Source: Pseudomonas sp. GM78
GTDB lineage: Bacteria; Pseudomonadota; Gammaproteobacteria; Pseudomonadales; Pseudomonadaceae
NCBI RefSeq assembly: GCF_000282475.1
Contig: NZ_AKJF01000198.1
Coordinates: 140,410-204,409 of the forward strand
DNA length: 64,000 nt
Direction of reading: 5' to 3'
Shown here piece after piece: positions 28,738-37,992 of this stretch. The notes under the pieces were generated by a model that worked only from the letters and a program-made list of their open reading frames with translations, made no database searches and was not told where the DNA came from. The position numbers and the translations under genes are program-made. Every line of letters begins with the position of its first letter. Positions within the stretch are counted from its first letter, which is position 1.

Positions 28738-28772
28738 ACTTGAGGCTTGCAGCTTGAAGCTTGAAGCTTGCA
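28738..28772. repeat. Tandem heptad repeat GCTTGMA
   Basis: Four perfect-phase 7-base units GCTTGCA, GCTTGAA, GCTTGAA, GCTTGCA at 28745-28772, with a degenerate unit ACTTGAG before them, between the 3' ends of the DUF2909 gene and ctaE. Confidence 0.8.
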
Positions 28773-28779
28773 TCTGCCG

Positions 28780-29667
28780 TTAGAGTACATAGACAAAAAC
28801 GAACAGCCCGATCCACACCACATCCACGAAGTGCCAGTACCAACTCGCCGCCTCGAAGCCGAACTGATGATCGCTGTCGAAGTGCCCGCGCATGACCCGC
28901 ATCAGCATCACGAACAGGATGATGGTGCCGATGGTCACGTGGGCGCCGTGGAACCCGGTGAGCATGAAGAACGTGGCGCCGTAGATGCCCGAACCCAGGG
29001 TCAGGCCCAGTTCGTGGTAGGCGTGCATGTACTCTTCGGCCTGAAAGCCGAGGAACGCAACGCCCAGCAGCACCGTGAGCGCCAGCCAGATTTTCAGGGC
29101 GCCGCGATGGCCCTTTTTCAAGGCATGGTGGGCGATGGTCACGGTGACGCTTGAGGTCACCAGTATCACGGTATTGAGCAGCGGCAATCCCCAGGGGCTG
29201 ATGACCTCCTTGGGTGGTGGGAACAGCTTGGAATCGGGGTTGTTCAGCAGTGGCCAGGTCCACTCGAAGGCAGGCCACAGCATGTGGGCGAGACCTTTGG
29301 TACCTTCGCCACCCAGGGCGGGACCGGAGACGTGGCGCACATAAAACAGCGCGCCGAAAAAGGCGATGAAGAACATCACTTCCGAGAAAATGAACCAGCT
29401 CATGCCCCAGCGGAACGAGCGATCCATCTGTGCGCTGTACAAGCCGCCGCGACTTTCCTTGATCACCGTGCCAAACCAGCCAAAGAGCATGTAGGCCAGC
29501 AACAGGCCACCGACGAAAAAGATCAACGGGCCGTGGGATTCCGGCCGCGCCGCTTTCAGGTCGTTGAACCAGGTGGCCAGGCCGAACACCGTGACGAACA
29601 TCCCGACCGTAGCGATGATCGGCCATTTGCTCTGGGCCGGAACGTAATAGTGTTCATGAGTTGCCAT
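28780..29667 (-). CDS. ctaE: Cytochrome c oxidase subunit III
   Basis: Membrane subunit of the aa3 oxidase, 295 residues with seven predicted helices. Family signatures include GWFGTVIKESRGG, RWGMSWFIFSEVMFF, HHALKKG, FHGAHVTIG and the terminal WYWHFVDVVWI. It follows ctaG by 25 bases on the same strand, with AGGAGAAC before the ATG. Confidence 0.95.
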   Translation of the reverse strand: MATHEHYYVPAQSKWPIIATVGMFVTVFGLATWFNDLKAARPESHGPLIFFVGGLLLAYMLFGWFGTVIKESRGGLYSAQMDRSFRWGMSWFIFSEVMFFIAFFGALFYVRHVSGPALGGEGTKGLAHMLWPAFEWTWPLLNNPDSKLFPPPKEVISPWGLPLLNTVILVTSSVTVTIAHHALKKGHRGALKIWLALTVLLGVAFLGFQAEEYMHAYHELGLTLGSGIYGATFFMLTGFHGAHVTIGTIILFVMLMRVMRGHFDSDHQFGFEAASWYWHFVDVVWIGLFVFVYVL

Positions 29668-29692
29668 TTATTGTTCTCCTTATCGGGCACGC

Positions 29693-30244
29693 TCAACCGC
29701 CAGTATTTACTGCGACCGGTGGATGTCGGGAGGTGATATCGAACAGCGTGTAGGACAGCGTCAGGTGCTTCACATCCTTGGGCATGTCGCGGTCAACGAT
29801 GAAACGTACCGGCATCTCGATCCGTTGACCGGGCTGCAGCACTTGTTGGGTGAAGCAGAAGCATTCGGTCTTGTGGAAATACGCCGCCGCCGCGCTGGGC
29901 GCGATGCTTGGCACCGCCTGGGCGCTCATCGGGCGATCGGTAGGGTTGTGCGCGATGAAAATCATCTCGTTCACTGCCCCGGGGTTGGCCGTCAATTCAT
30001 CGTGCTTGGGATAGAAGTCCCAGGACATGTCGGCGGAATTGGTCGACAGGAACTGCACGCGAACCTGTCGCGAGGTATCGACCGTTTGTTCGCCCTCGTA
30101 CTGCCCGGCGGTCTTGCCATTGATACCGAATGCCTTGCACATCACGTCGTAGATCGGCACCAGGGCAAAGCCGAAGATAAACATCGCTACCACCACCAGT
30201 AACAGGCGGGTGACCAGTTTCTTCATCGAAATCGAGTCAGCCAT
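29693..30244 (-). CDS. ctaG: Cytochrome c oxidase assembly protein CtaG/Cox11
   Basis: Copper chaperone that inserts CuB into subunit I. One N-terminal helix (about 10-32), then a periplasmic immunoglobulin-like domain with the copper-binding CxC in ECFCFTQQ and the family segment VPIYDVMCKAFG. ATG at 30244 gives 183 residues; the extension upstream reads into the REPIN and is rejected. Confidence 0.93.
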   Translation of the reverse strand: MADSISMKKLVTRLLLVVVAMFIFGFALVPIYDVMCKAFGINGKTAGQYEGEQTVDTSRQVRVQFLSTNSADMSWDFYPKHDELTANPGAVNEMIFIAHNPTDRPMSAQAVPSIAPSAAAAYFHKTECFCFTQQVLQPGQRIEMPVRFIVDRDMPKDVKHLTLSYTLFDITSRHPPVAVNTGG

Positions 30245-30257
30245 GGCTCTGATCTCC

Positions 30258-30357
30258 TGTAGGAGCGAGCCTGCTCGCGAAAAACCTGAGAGCACCGCGG
30301 GGTGTCAGGCTTCCAGCGTTATCGTTGAAGACCATCGCGAGCAGGCTCGCTCCCACA
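30258..30357. repeat. REPIN: inverted pair of REP palindromes (class B)
   Basis: Inverted copies of a REP with core CGAGCAGGCTCGCTCC at 30258-30280 and 30335-30357, inside the ctaD-ctaG gap. This differs from the class A core at 14384. It could modulate read-through or mRNA stability between ctaD and ctaG. Confidence 0.85.
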
Positions 30358-30375
30358 AAGGCCATGGCGCTCATT

Positions 30376-31974
30376 TCATTTCACTTCCGGCGGCGTGGTG
30401 AAGGTGTGATACGGCGCCGGTGACGGAATACTCCATTCCAGGCCTTCAGCTCCATCCCACGGTTTGGCCGGTGCTGGCGGGCCGCCGCGAATGGTCTTGA
30501 TCACGATGAACAGGAAGAAGATCTGCGTTGCCCCGAACATGAATGCGCCGATCGACGACACCATGTTGAAGTCGGCGAATTGCAGGTTGTAGTCCGGAAT
30601 CCGTCGCGGCATGCCCGCAAGCCCCACGAAGTGCATCGGGAAGAAGGCCATGTTCATGCCGATGAACGACAGCCAGAAGTGCAGCTTGCCGAGGGTTTCG
30701 TCGTACATGTGGCCGGTCCACTTCGGCATCCAGTAATAAGCCGAGGCGAAGATCCCGAAGATCGCCCCCGGCACCAGCACGTAGTGGAAGTGCGCGACCA
30801 CGAAGTAGGTGTCCTGGTACTGGAAGTCCGCCGGGGCGATGGCCAGCATCAGCCCGGAAAAACCGCCAATGGAGAACAGGATCACGAACGCCACCGCGAA
30901 CAGCATCGGCGTCTCGAAGGTCAGTGAACCCTGCCACATGGTACTGGCCCAATTGAACACCTTGACCCCGGTGGGTACCGCGATCAGCAATGTGGCGTAC
31001 ATGAAGAACAGCTCGCCCACCAGCGGAATGCCGACCACGAACATGTGGTGCGCCCAGACGATGAACGACAGGAAGGCAATAGATGCCGTGGCGTAGACCA
31101 TCGAGGTGTAGCCGAACAGCGGCTTGCGCGAGAAGGCCGGAATGATCGAGCTGACGGCACCGAAGGCCGGCAGGATCATGATGTACACCTCGGGGTGGCC
31201 GAAGAACCAGAACACATGCTGGAACAGCACCGGGTCACCGCCACCGGCGGCACTGAAGAAGCTGGTGCCGAAGTGGATGTCCATCAGCATCATCGTTACG
31301 CAGCCGGCCAGTACCGGCATCACCGCGATCAGCAGGAACGCGGTGATCAACCAGGTCCAGACGAACAGCGGCATTTTCATCAACGTCATGCCGGGGGCGC
31401 GCAGATTGAGAATGGTGGCGATCACGTTGATCGCACCCATGATCGAACTGATCCCCATCAAGTGGATGGCGAAGATGAAGAACGTCACGCTTTCCGGTGC
31501 ATAGGTCGTCGACAGCGGCGCGTAGAACGTCCAGCCGAAGTTGGGTCCGCCGCCGGGGGTGAACAGGGTCGAAACCAGCAGGATGAACGCCGCCGGCAAC
31601 AGCCAGAAGCTGAAGTTGTTCATCCGCGGCAGCGCCATGTCGGGTGCGCCGATCATCAGCGGGACCATCCAGTTGGCGAGGCCGACAAAGGCCGGCATCA
31701 CCGCACCGAAGACCATCACCAGGCCGTGCATGGTGGTCATCTGGTTGAAGAATTCCGGCTGGACGATCTGCAGCCCTGGCTGGAACAGCTCGGCGCGAAT
31801 CACCATCGCGAACGAGCCGCCGAGCAGGAACATGGAAAACGCAAACCACAGGTACAACGTACCGATGTCCTTGTGGTTGGTAGTCAGCACCCAGCGCATC
31901 AGGCCTTTGGCGGGGCCGTGGGCGTGCTCGTGGGCGGTGCCGGTCTGAACATGGTCATCGACTACAACAGTCAT
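30376..31974 (-). CDS. ctaD: Cytochrome c oxidase subunit I (aa3 type)
   Basis: Catalytic, proton-pumping subunit that binds haem a, haem a3 and CuB. 532 residues with twelve predicted helices. Ligand segments are MTTMHGLVM (haem a His), WFFGHPEVYIMILP (CuB His and the cross-linked Tyr), WAHHMFVVG (CuB His pair) and VVAHFHYVL (haem a3/a His). The N-terminal tail is His-rich (HEHAHG). GCAGGAGACAGG precedes the ATG. It lies 82 bases after ctaC. Confidence 0.96.
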   Translation of the reverse strand: MTVVVDDHVQTGTAHEHAHGPAKGLMRWVLTTNHKDIGTLYLWFAFSMFLLGGSFAMVIRAELFQPGLQIVQPEFFNQMTTMHGLVMVFGAVMPAFVGLANWMVPLMIGAPDMALPRMNNFSFWLLPAAFILLVSTLFTPGGGPNFGWTFYAPLSTTYAPESVTFFIFAIHLMGISSIMGAINVIATILNLRAPGMTLMKMPLFVWTWLITAFLLIAVMPVLAGCVTMMLMDIHFGTSFFSAAGGGDPVLFQHVFWFFGHPEVYIMILPAFGAVSSIIPAFSRKPLFGYTSMVYATASIAFLSFIVWAHHMFVVGIPLVGELFFMYATLLIAVPTGVKVFNWASTMWQGSLTFETPMLFAVAFVILFSIGGFSGLMLAIAPADFQYQDTYFVVAHFHYVLVPGAIFGIFASAYYWMPKWTGHMYDETLGKLHFWLSFIGMNMAFFPMHFVGLAGMPRRIPDYNLQFADFNMVSSIGAFMFGATQIFFLFIVIKTIRGGPPAPAKPWDGAEGLEWSIPSPAPYHTFTTPPEVK

Positions 31975-32056
31975 GTCCTGTCTCCTGCAAGCAGATGGGC
32001 TGGGCAGGTCGGGGCGTGATGCCCCGACGGGTTCCTTGGGTGCGCAATAGACCGGG

Positions 32057-33184
32057 TCATTTGCTTTCCGCCTGTTTCAGCTCCAGCACTTCCTTGGGAG
32101 TGACCATGTCGCCCTTGTTGTTGCCCCAGGCGTTACGCTCGTAGGTCACGACTGCTGCGATATCGACTTCCGACAGTTGCTTGCCGAACGCCGCCATGGC
32201 GGTGCCAGGCTTGCCATGGAAGACGATGCCCAGGTGATCCTTGATCGGTCCGGTGGCGATTTTCGAGCCCTTGAGTGCCGGGAACATGGGCGGCAGGCCT
32301 TGGCCTTCGGCCTGGTGACAGGCCACGCAGGTGGTGTGATAGACCTTGTCACCGCGCTCCTTGAGCTCGTCGAGGGTCCATTCCTTGCTGGTCAGCTCCT
32401 TGAGTTGAGCAGCTTCGGCCTTGCGTTCAGCCAACCATTTTTCGTAATCGGGCTTGTCCTTGACCTCGACCACGATCGGCATGAACCCGTGATCCTTGCC
32501 GCACAGCTCGGCGCATTGACCGCGGTAGACGCCGGGTTTTTCGACACGGGTCCAGGCTTCGTTGACGAACCCCGGGATCGCATCGCGCTTGACCGCGAAC
32601 GCCGGCACCCACCAGGAGTGGATCACGTCGGCGGAGGTCACCAAAAAGCGCACCTTGGCGCCGATCGGCAGCACCAGGGGCTTGTCGACCTCAAGCAGGT
32701 AGTGCTCGGTCTTGGCTTCCTTGTTGTGGATCTGATCGGCGGGAGTGGCCAGGTTGCTGAAGAACTCAACGTCCTGGCCCAGGTACTTGTAGTGCCATTT
32801 CCACTGATAGCCAGTGACCTGGATATCGATATCCGGCTCACTGGCGTCGTACATCTTGATCAGGGTGGCAGTCGCCGGAACCGCCATGGCCACCAGGATG
32901 ATGAAGGGCACGATGGTCCAGAGGATTTCGACGGTGGTACTTTCATGAAATTTTGCCGCCACCTGCCCGGTAGAGCGGCGGTGCAGGATCATCGACCAGA
33001 ACATGGCACCAAAGACGATGATGCCGATCACTACACAGATCCAGAAAATGGTCATGTGCAGGTCAAACACAGCGTGACTGATTTCAGTCGCTCCAGGCGC
33101 CATATTCACAGTCCAGGCCGCTTGCGCCTGACTGAAAATCGACCACAACAGGAGGCCCATCCAGACATGTGGATGTCGCATCAT
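32057..33184 (-). CDS. ctaC: Cytochrome c oxidase subunit II with fused cytochrome c domain
   Basis: Electron-entry subunit. Signal sequence (about 1-22), two helices (about 45-65 and 90-110), then the cupredoxin domain with CuA ligands H...CAELCGKDHGFM, and a C-terminal cytochrome c domain with haem site CVACHQ at about 288, so this is a caa3-like subunit II. 375 residues. There are two adjacent ATG codons at the start; the first is used here, preceded by AAGGGGAA. It heads the ctaC-ctaD-ctaG-ctaE unit. Confidence 0.95.
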   Translation of the reverse strand: MMRHPHVWMGLLLWSIFSQAQAAWTVNMAPGATEISHAVFDLHMTIFWICVVIGIIVFGAMFWSMILHRRSTGQVAAKFHESTTVEILWTIVPFIILVAMAVPATATLIKMYDASEPDIDIQVTGYQWKWHYKYLGQDVEFFSNLATPADQIHNKEAKTEHYLLEVDKPLVLPIGAKVRFLVTSADVIHSWWVPAFAVKRDAIPGFVNEAWTRVEKPGVYRGQCAELCGKDHGFMPIVVEVKDKPDYEKWLAERKAEAAQLKELTSKEWTLDELKERGDKVYHTTCVACHQAEGQGLPPMFPALKGSKIATGPIKDHLGIVFHGKPGTAMAAFGKQLSEVDIAAVVTYERNAWGNNKGDMVTPKEVLELKQAESK

Positions 33185-33553
33185 TGCGGGTTCCCCTTAT
33201 CGTTCTTTTTATCCCGCCGGCTTTCACCTGCGGCAAGGGAGCGGCTGCATCAGACTACGAACTTGAATCGCCGGGCCTTGCTGCATTGCAGTCGGGCGTC
33301 ATCAGCTAACTCCATTCCAACCCGAGTATAGACAGCGACTCTCACCTCGCAATGTGCTGGCGTAAATCATGTGAAACAGCATTAACTTGCATTGCAGGGC
33401 ACGAATGGAGAAGGATGCAGACGAGTGGTGGCGAACCGATATAACGGAGACGTCTCAAGGATGAAACAATTATGACAAATGCGTCTTAGCATTTTTCGTA
33501 TGCCAGCTAAGTTATGTCTTCCCTATTTCATTGCCTTGTTTCCTGGAGTTTTC
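33185..33553. other. Divergent intergenic region between ctaC and the DUF6586-like gene
   Basis: 369 bases without a gene. The minus-strand side holds the RpoS-like promoter described separately, leaving a leader of about 135 bases before ctaC. No convincing plus-strand promoter, terminator or RNA was recognised. Confidence 0.6.
33325..33352 (-). promoter_or_regulatory. Candidate RpoS-type promoter of the cta operon
   Basis: On the minus strand TTGCGA (33352-33347), a 16-base spacer and TATACT preceded by C (CTATACT, 33331-33325), the favoured stationary-phase -10 form. RpoS dependence of the aa3 oxidase is reported for P. aeruginosa, which fits. Confidence 0.5.
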
Positions 33554-34204
33554 ATGAACACCGCCGCATTGCGCGAGCAGATCCAAAAAGCCCGACAACA
33601 CGAAGCCGAGACCGGCCTGCTGACCCGTCAGCTGGAAACCCAATTGCCTCATTTACACCGCGCGATCCAGTTACCGGAGGCTGATGCCAACGGCGTACTG
33701 GCGCGCTTTGTCGCCGCCTATATCGATGAAGTGCCAGACCTGCTGGATGCAGCCAATGAAGTCGCCAGGGAAGCGGGCATCGAGTCACAGATCAAACCGG
33801 TGCTGAAAATAGCCGAACAGTACTTCCTCCAGCCGCCGGCGATCATGGCCGGGCACGTCGGGCTCGACAGCCTGCTGGACGAGGCCTATCTGGCGCACCG
33901 GTTCGTCGAAGAGGTCAACGACCTGTACATCAAGCATCTTGGCCAGCCACTTATCCCCTTGGACATGACTGTTGCCAACCTGATTGCTCACCAATTGATC
34001 GGTGAGGAATTTGCCAACCAACTGGATGAGGCGGTGCATCACGCCGTGGACGAAATGCTCAACGACGACAGCTTTGCACTGGAATCGGTCGAAGCCTACC
34101 GCGAGAAACTCAGCAGTCCGGACACGGGCGCCGCGTGGAAGCGCTGGCCGTGCATGTCCCGCCGCCTGGGCGTGGGCCTGGATCTGGAACAGCCGGTGGC
34201 GTAA
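33554..34204 (+). CDS. Conserved helical protein (DUF6586-like)
   Basis: A 216-residue soluble protein, mostly alpha-helical, found in pseudomonads beside the cox cluster. It has no recognised catalytic motif. Segments include FVAAYIDEVPDLLDAANEVA and LIAHQLIGEEFANQLDEAVH. ATG at 33554 follows TGGAG and begins MNTAALREQIQ; the frame before it reads through low-quality hydrophobic codons and is rejected. Function unknown. The family name is from memory and uncertain. Confidence 0.75.
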   Translation: MNTAALREQIQKARQHEAETGLLTRQLETQLPHLHRAIQLPEADANGVLARFVAAYIDEVPDLLDAANEVAREAGIESQIKPVLKIAEQYFLQPPAIMAGHVGLDSLLDEAYLAHRFVEEVNDLYIKHLGQPLIPLDMTVANLIAHQLIGEEFANQLDEAVHHAVDEMLNDDSFALESVEAYREKLSSPDTGAAWKRWPCMSRRLGVGLDLEQPVA

Positions 34205-34218
34205 GTTCGCATTACCCT

Positions 34219-34318
34219 TGTAGAAGCGAGCATGCTCGCGATGGTCGACAACGATTACGCGGGTATCCTGATATCCCGCGGTGTTCTTTGGCCCATCGCG
34301 AGCAGGCTCGCTCCTACA
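34219..34318. repeat. REPIN: inverted pair of REP palindromes (class B)
   Basis: Arms at about 34219-34241 and 34295-34318 with the same CGCGAGCAGGCTCGCTCC core as the pair at 30258; the first copy is slightly diverged. It sits between the convergent DUF6586-like and SulP genes. Confidence 0.83.
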
Positions 34319-34328
34319 GGTGTTTTAC

Positions 34329-35855
34329 TCAGCCAGCCGCACCAATACCGATGTTGGTCCTCACCCGCCCCTCCAGCCTGCGCTTCAACCCGCGCGATTC
34401 GATCAACAACTTCGAACCCTTGGCCGCATTGGCCCGTCCCCATTCCTCCAGCAGCTCCAGACACGAATGATCGATGTAGCTCAGGTTATTGAGCGGCACA
34501 TGCACCGTCGCACCGGCTGGAATACTGCCCAGTACCCGGGTCAATGCCGGGACCTTGAGAAAGGTCGCCGCACCCACCAGGCGCAGCTCCATTTCACCAT
34601 CCCGGGGCAGGTCGATCAGGCTGATTTTCAGTCGTGAAGCCTTCAGCGCCAGTTTCACCAGGGTCAAGCCGAAGCCGATCAGCACGCCTGTCAGCAGGTC
34701 AGTGAAGATGATCGCCAATGCCGTCGCGGCGTAGGTGAACATCGGCATCCGACCGTATCGACCCAAACCGCGAAAAGCCTTGAGGTCGACCAGTTTGAAA
34801 CCCGTGTAAACCAACACACCGGCGAGGCTCGCCACGGGAATGCTTTGCAGCACGCTCGACAGCAACATCACGAACGCCAGCAGCCACAATCCGTGGAGGA
34901 TCGTCGAATAGCGCGTGGTTGCACCCGCCTGGACGTTGGCTGAGCTACGTACGATCACCCCGGTCATCGGCAACGCGCCGAGCAATCCGCACAGCATGTT
35001 ACCGACGCCTTGGGCAGACAGTTCGCGGTCGAAGTCCGAACGTTGACCACTGTGCATGCGGTCGACGGCGGCGGCGGACAGCAGGGTTTCGGCGCTGGCG
35101 ATGAAGGCTACGGCGAATGCCGCGATCAGCAGCGCAGGGTCAGCCAGGTTCAGCAAGTCTGCAGGTTTCAGCCAGTCGATGGCTTCGGCCAGATTGGCGG
35201 GCACTTCCACCCGTTTGACTTGCAGCGCCAAGACCAGGCTGACGACGGTGGCGATCCCTACTCCAAGTAACGCGCCGGGAACGAAGCGCAGGGAATGGGG
35301 ACGCAGCTTTTCCCACAGCCACATCACAGCGATCGTTGCCAGCCCGAGCAAACCAGCCTGCCAGCCAAAGGAGGGCAAAGCTTGAGCCACGGCGGCTGGG
35401 AAAGCTGCCAGGTTATCCAGCCCTGAGGGCTTTGGCGTGGCGTCCAGCATCACGTGCAGCTGAGACAGGACGATCAGCACCCCGATCCCGGCGAGCATGC
35501 CGTAGACAACGGCGGGCGCTGTCACGCGAAACCAGCAGCCCAGTTTCAACCGACCGGCCACCAGTTGTAAAAAGCCCGCCAACAGAAGGATCGGCCCGAG
35601 CATGACCACGCCATGCTGGCGTACCAGTTCGAATACCAACACCGCCAGGCCTGCCGCCGGGCCACTGACTTGCAAAGGCGAGCCGGCCAGCCAACCGACT
35701 ACCAGGCCACCGATGATCCCGGTGATCAGGCCTTTGGCCGGTGGCAATCCCGAAGCAATGGCAATGCCCATGCACAGGGGCAGGGCGACCAGAAACACGA
35801 CCACCGAAGCCAGCAGCTCCCGTGGCAGCACAGCTTTAAGTTGCGCAGCACGCAT
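34329..35855 (-). CDS. SulP family anion transporter, probably bicarbonate
   Basis: Inner-membrane SLC26/SulP transporter of about 508 residues. The hydrophobic core has the family start ASVVVFLVALPLCMGIAIASG, the GLITGIIGG and SGPAAGLAV signatures and about 12-14 helices, followed by a short C-terminal STAS domain (about 420-495). The ATG at 35855 follows GGGAG. It is transcribed in the same direction as a beta-carbonic anhydrase 90 bases upstream, a pairing that argues for bicarbonate rather than sulfate; the substrate is inference. Confidence 0.88.
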   Translation of the reverse strand: MRAAQLKAVLPRELLASVVVFLVALPLCMGIAIASGLPPAKGLITGIIGGLVVGWLAGSPLQVSGPAAGLAVLVFELVRQHGVVMLGPILLLAGFLQLVAGRLKLGCWFRVTAPAVVYGMLAGIGVLIVLSQLHVMLDATPKPSGLDNLAAFPAAVAQALPSFGWQAGLLGLATIAVMWLWEKLRPHSLRFVPGALLGVGIATVVSLVLALQVKRVEVPANLAEAIDWLKPADLLNLADPALLIAAFAVAFIASAETLLSAAAVDRMHSGQRSDFDRELSAQGVGNMLCGLLGALPMTGVIVRSSANVQAGATTRYSTILHGLWLLAFVMLLSSVLQSIPVASLAGVLVYTGFKLVDLKAFRGLGRYGRMPMFTYAATALAIIFTDLLTGVLIGFGLTLVKLALKASRLKISLIDLPRDGEMELRLVGAATFLKVPALTRVLGSIPAGATVHVPLNNLSYIDHSCLELLEEWGRANAAKGSKLLIESRGLKRRLEGRVRTNIGIGAAG

Positions 35856-35945
35856 GATGATTCTCCCGAAGTTTTCTTCAGGCATGGCAAGGCCGGGCCG
35901 CTGAAACAGCGGCCGGCGTCAAACCACACAGATGGTTAGGAGGAT

Positions 35946-36677
35946 TTAGAAGCGCGCTTTGGGCGTCGCCACCGGAATCGGATGGCTGCCGTCGAGCGGG
36001 AGGAATCGACCCTGATCCGCGTCGTAAGCTTTGATTTCGCTGGTTTCGATGTCATAGACCCAGCCATGGATGAACAGTTGACCGTTCGCCATGCGCGAGG
36101 CTACCGAAGGGTGGGTCCGCAAGTGCTGCAACTGGGCGATGACATTTTCATCGGTGAGGACATGCATGCGCTCGTTTTCGTCGGCGCAGTTGCAGTTGTC
36201 GTGCACCATGGTCTTCGCGACCTCCGCATGCCGCAGCCAGGCTTTGACCGTAGGCATTTTTTCCAGGCTGTCGGGATTGAGTACCGCACGCATCGCTCCG
36301 CAATCGGAGTGGCCGCAGATGATGATGTGCTGCACGCCCAGTGCCAGTACCGCGTACTCGATGGCGGTGGAAACACCACCGTTCATCTGGCCGTAAGGTG
36401 GAACGACGTTGCCGACGTTGCGGGTGACGAACAGGTCGCCAGGCGAGCTGTGGGTGATGAGCTCGGGCACGATGCGCGAATCAGCGCAGGTAATGAACAT
36501 CGCCCGTGGTTGTTGGGCCGTGGCGAGTTTTTTGAAGAGTTCTTCCTGTTGCGGAAAGATCTCATGATGAAAATGCAAAAAGCCGTCAACGATATGCTGC
36601 AGCGCTGCATCGGCGCTTTCCGCCTCGGGTTTGGCAGAAGCCGACGCAGCCAACGGCTGTTTATCCTTGTCACTCAT
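35946..36677 (-). CDS. Beta-class carbonic anhydrase
   Basis: Zinc enzyme interconverting CO2 and bicarbonate. Zn ligands and the Asp-Arg dyad are seen in ITCADSR and CGHSDCGAM. The N-terminal 25 residues are a low-complexity Ala/Glu-rich tail, and the domain proper starts at about 25. 243 residues. No signal peptide is seen, so it is cytoplasmic. It lies upstream of the SulP gene on the same strand with a 90-base gap, so co-transcription is likely. Confidence 0.93.
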   Translation of the reverse strand: MSDKDKQPLAASASAKPEAESADAALQHIVDGFLHFHHEIFPQQEELFKKLATAQQPRAMFITCADSRIVPELITHSSPGDLFVTRNVGNVVPPYGQMNGGVSTAIEYAVLALGVQHIIICGHSDCGAMRAVLNPDSLEKMPTVKAWLRHAEVAKTMVHDNCNCADENERMHVLTDENVIAQLQHLRTHPSVASRMANGQLFIHGWVYDIETSEIKAYDADQGRFLPLDGSHPIPVATPKARF

Positions 36678-36854
36678 GATTCATCCTCTTTTGCGGAGTC
36701 AGGGATATTCCCGTTTTGTCCGGTGTGAAGCCAGTGGCTGTTTAAAAAAACATCCAGGTCGTCAATCGACCCGTCAGTCACTCGATGAACAAGGTAGCCG
36801 TCGAATCTTAACTCAAACTGAATAGACCGCTCTAGAACCTGTGTTCCAGGTCAC

Positions 36855-36896
36855 AAAAAACGTGACTGGGGAAAAGTTGAGCGCGTTCCCCAGTAC
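36855..36896 (-). terminator. Terminator downstream of the radical-SAM gene
   Basis: Inverted repeat ACTGGGGAA / TTCCCCAGT (36865-36873 and 36886-36894) with a 12-base loop. On the minus strand it is followed after CACG by six T. It fits the end of the radical-SAM transcript. Confidence 0.55.
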
Positions 36897-36917
36897 TCAA
36901 CCATAGGCTAATTGTCC

Positions 36918-37976
36918 TCAAATCAACGACATTTGGCGACCCGGCGGACAGAAGGCTTCGCAGTCCAGGTTAAAACCTTCCCGATGGTTAAGCCCCAGGC
37001 GCTTGATGGCCTTGGCAAAACGTTGTGCCAACAAATCGGCAAAGGGGCCTTCACCACGCATGCGTGCACCAAAGCGACTGTCGTACAGCTCGCCGCCCCG
37101 GCTCTGGCGAATCAGGCTCAGGACATGGGCCGCACGTTGCGGATAGTGGGCCGCCAGCCACTCTTCGAACAGGGGAGCGACCTCCAGGGGCAACCGCAAC
37201 ATCATATAGGCGGCGCTCTGTGCCCCAGCCGCGTGTGCCTCTGTGAGCAGGTTTTCGATTTCGCTGTCGTTGATCATCGGAATCATGGGCGAACACAGCA
37301 CACCCACTGGAACGCCCGCTTCGCGCAACACCCTGATCGCCCGGAGCCGGGCCTTGGGTGTCGCCGCGCGGGGTTCGAGGATGCGCTTGAGCTCGTCGTC
37401 CAGCGTGGTCAGGCTGATCATCACCGCCACCAGCCTTTGCCGAGCCAGTTCGGCCAGCAGGTCCAGATCGCGCAGAATCAACGAGCCCTTGGTCACGATT
37501 GTCACCGGATGACGGTAGCGCAGCAGCACTTCGAGGGTTTGGCGGGTGATCTTGTACTCGCGCTCGATGGGCTGGTAAGGATCGGTGTTGGACCCCAGGT
37601 TTATGGGGGCACATTGGTAGCCACGTTTGGAGAGCTGTTCCTCCAGTATGTCCGCGGCATTGGTCTTGGCGATCAGCTTCGTCTCGAAATCCAGGCCTGG
37701 TGACATGTCCCAATAAGCGTGGCTGGGCCGCGCGTAACAGTAGATGCAACCGTGCTCGCAGCCACGATAAGGATTGATCGATCGATCGAAGGGCAGGTCC
37801 GGTGAGTTGTTGCGGGTGATGATGGTTTTCGCCGTCTCGATGGACACCTCGGTGCCTTGGGTCATCGGCGCTTCCTGATACCAGCCGTCGTCCTCGGCCA
37901 CCGAGCGATGGGGTGCGAAGCGGTTATGCGGGTTGGTGGCGGTGCCGCGACCGCGTGGGGGCAATGGCGCGTTCAT
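36918..37976 (-). CDS. Radical SAM protein, PA0069 family
   Basis: A 352-residue radical S-adenosylmethionine protein. The [4Fe-4S] motif is CEHGCIYC (CX3CX2C) at about residues 73-80, and NPYRGCEHGCIYCYARPSH is the signature shared with spore-photoproduct-lyase-like Rv2578c/PA0069 proteins. A barrel region follows with SLTTLDDEL and PRAATPKARLRAI. The ATG at 37976 gives MNAPLPPRGRG. A perfect LexA-type box lies 17 bases upstream, and PA0069 is remembered as a member of the LexA regulon, so a DNA-damage role is likely. Substrate unknown. Confidence 0.9.
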   Translation of the reverse strand: MNAPLPPRGRGTATNPHNRFAPHRSVAEDDGWYQEAPMTQGTEVSIETAKTIITRNNSPDLPFDRSINPYRGCEHGCIYCYARPSHAYWDMSPGLDFETKLIAKTNAADILEEQLSKRGYQCAPINLGSNTDPYQPIEREYKITRQTLEVLLRYRHPVTIVTKGSLILRDLDLLAELARQRLVAVMISLTTLDDELKRILEPRAATPKARLRAIRVLREAGVPVGVLCSPMIPMINDSEIENLLTEAHAAGAQSAAYMMLRLPLEVAPLFEEWLAAHYPQRAAHVLSLIRQSRGGELYDSRFGARMRGEGPFADLLAQRFAKAIKRLGLNHREGFNLDCEAFCPPGRQMSLI

Positions 37977-37992
37977 GGGGCTGGCTCGCATG

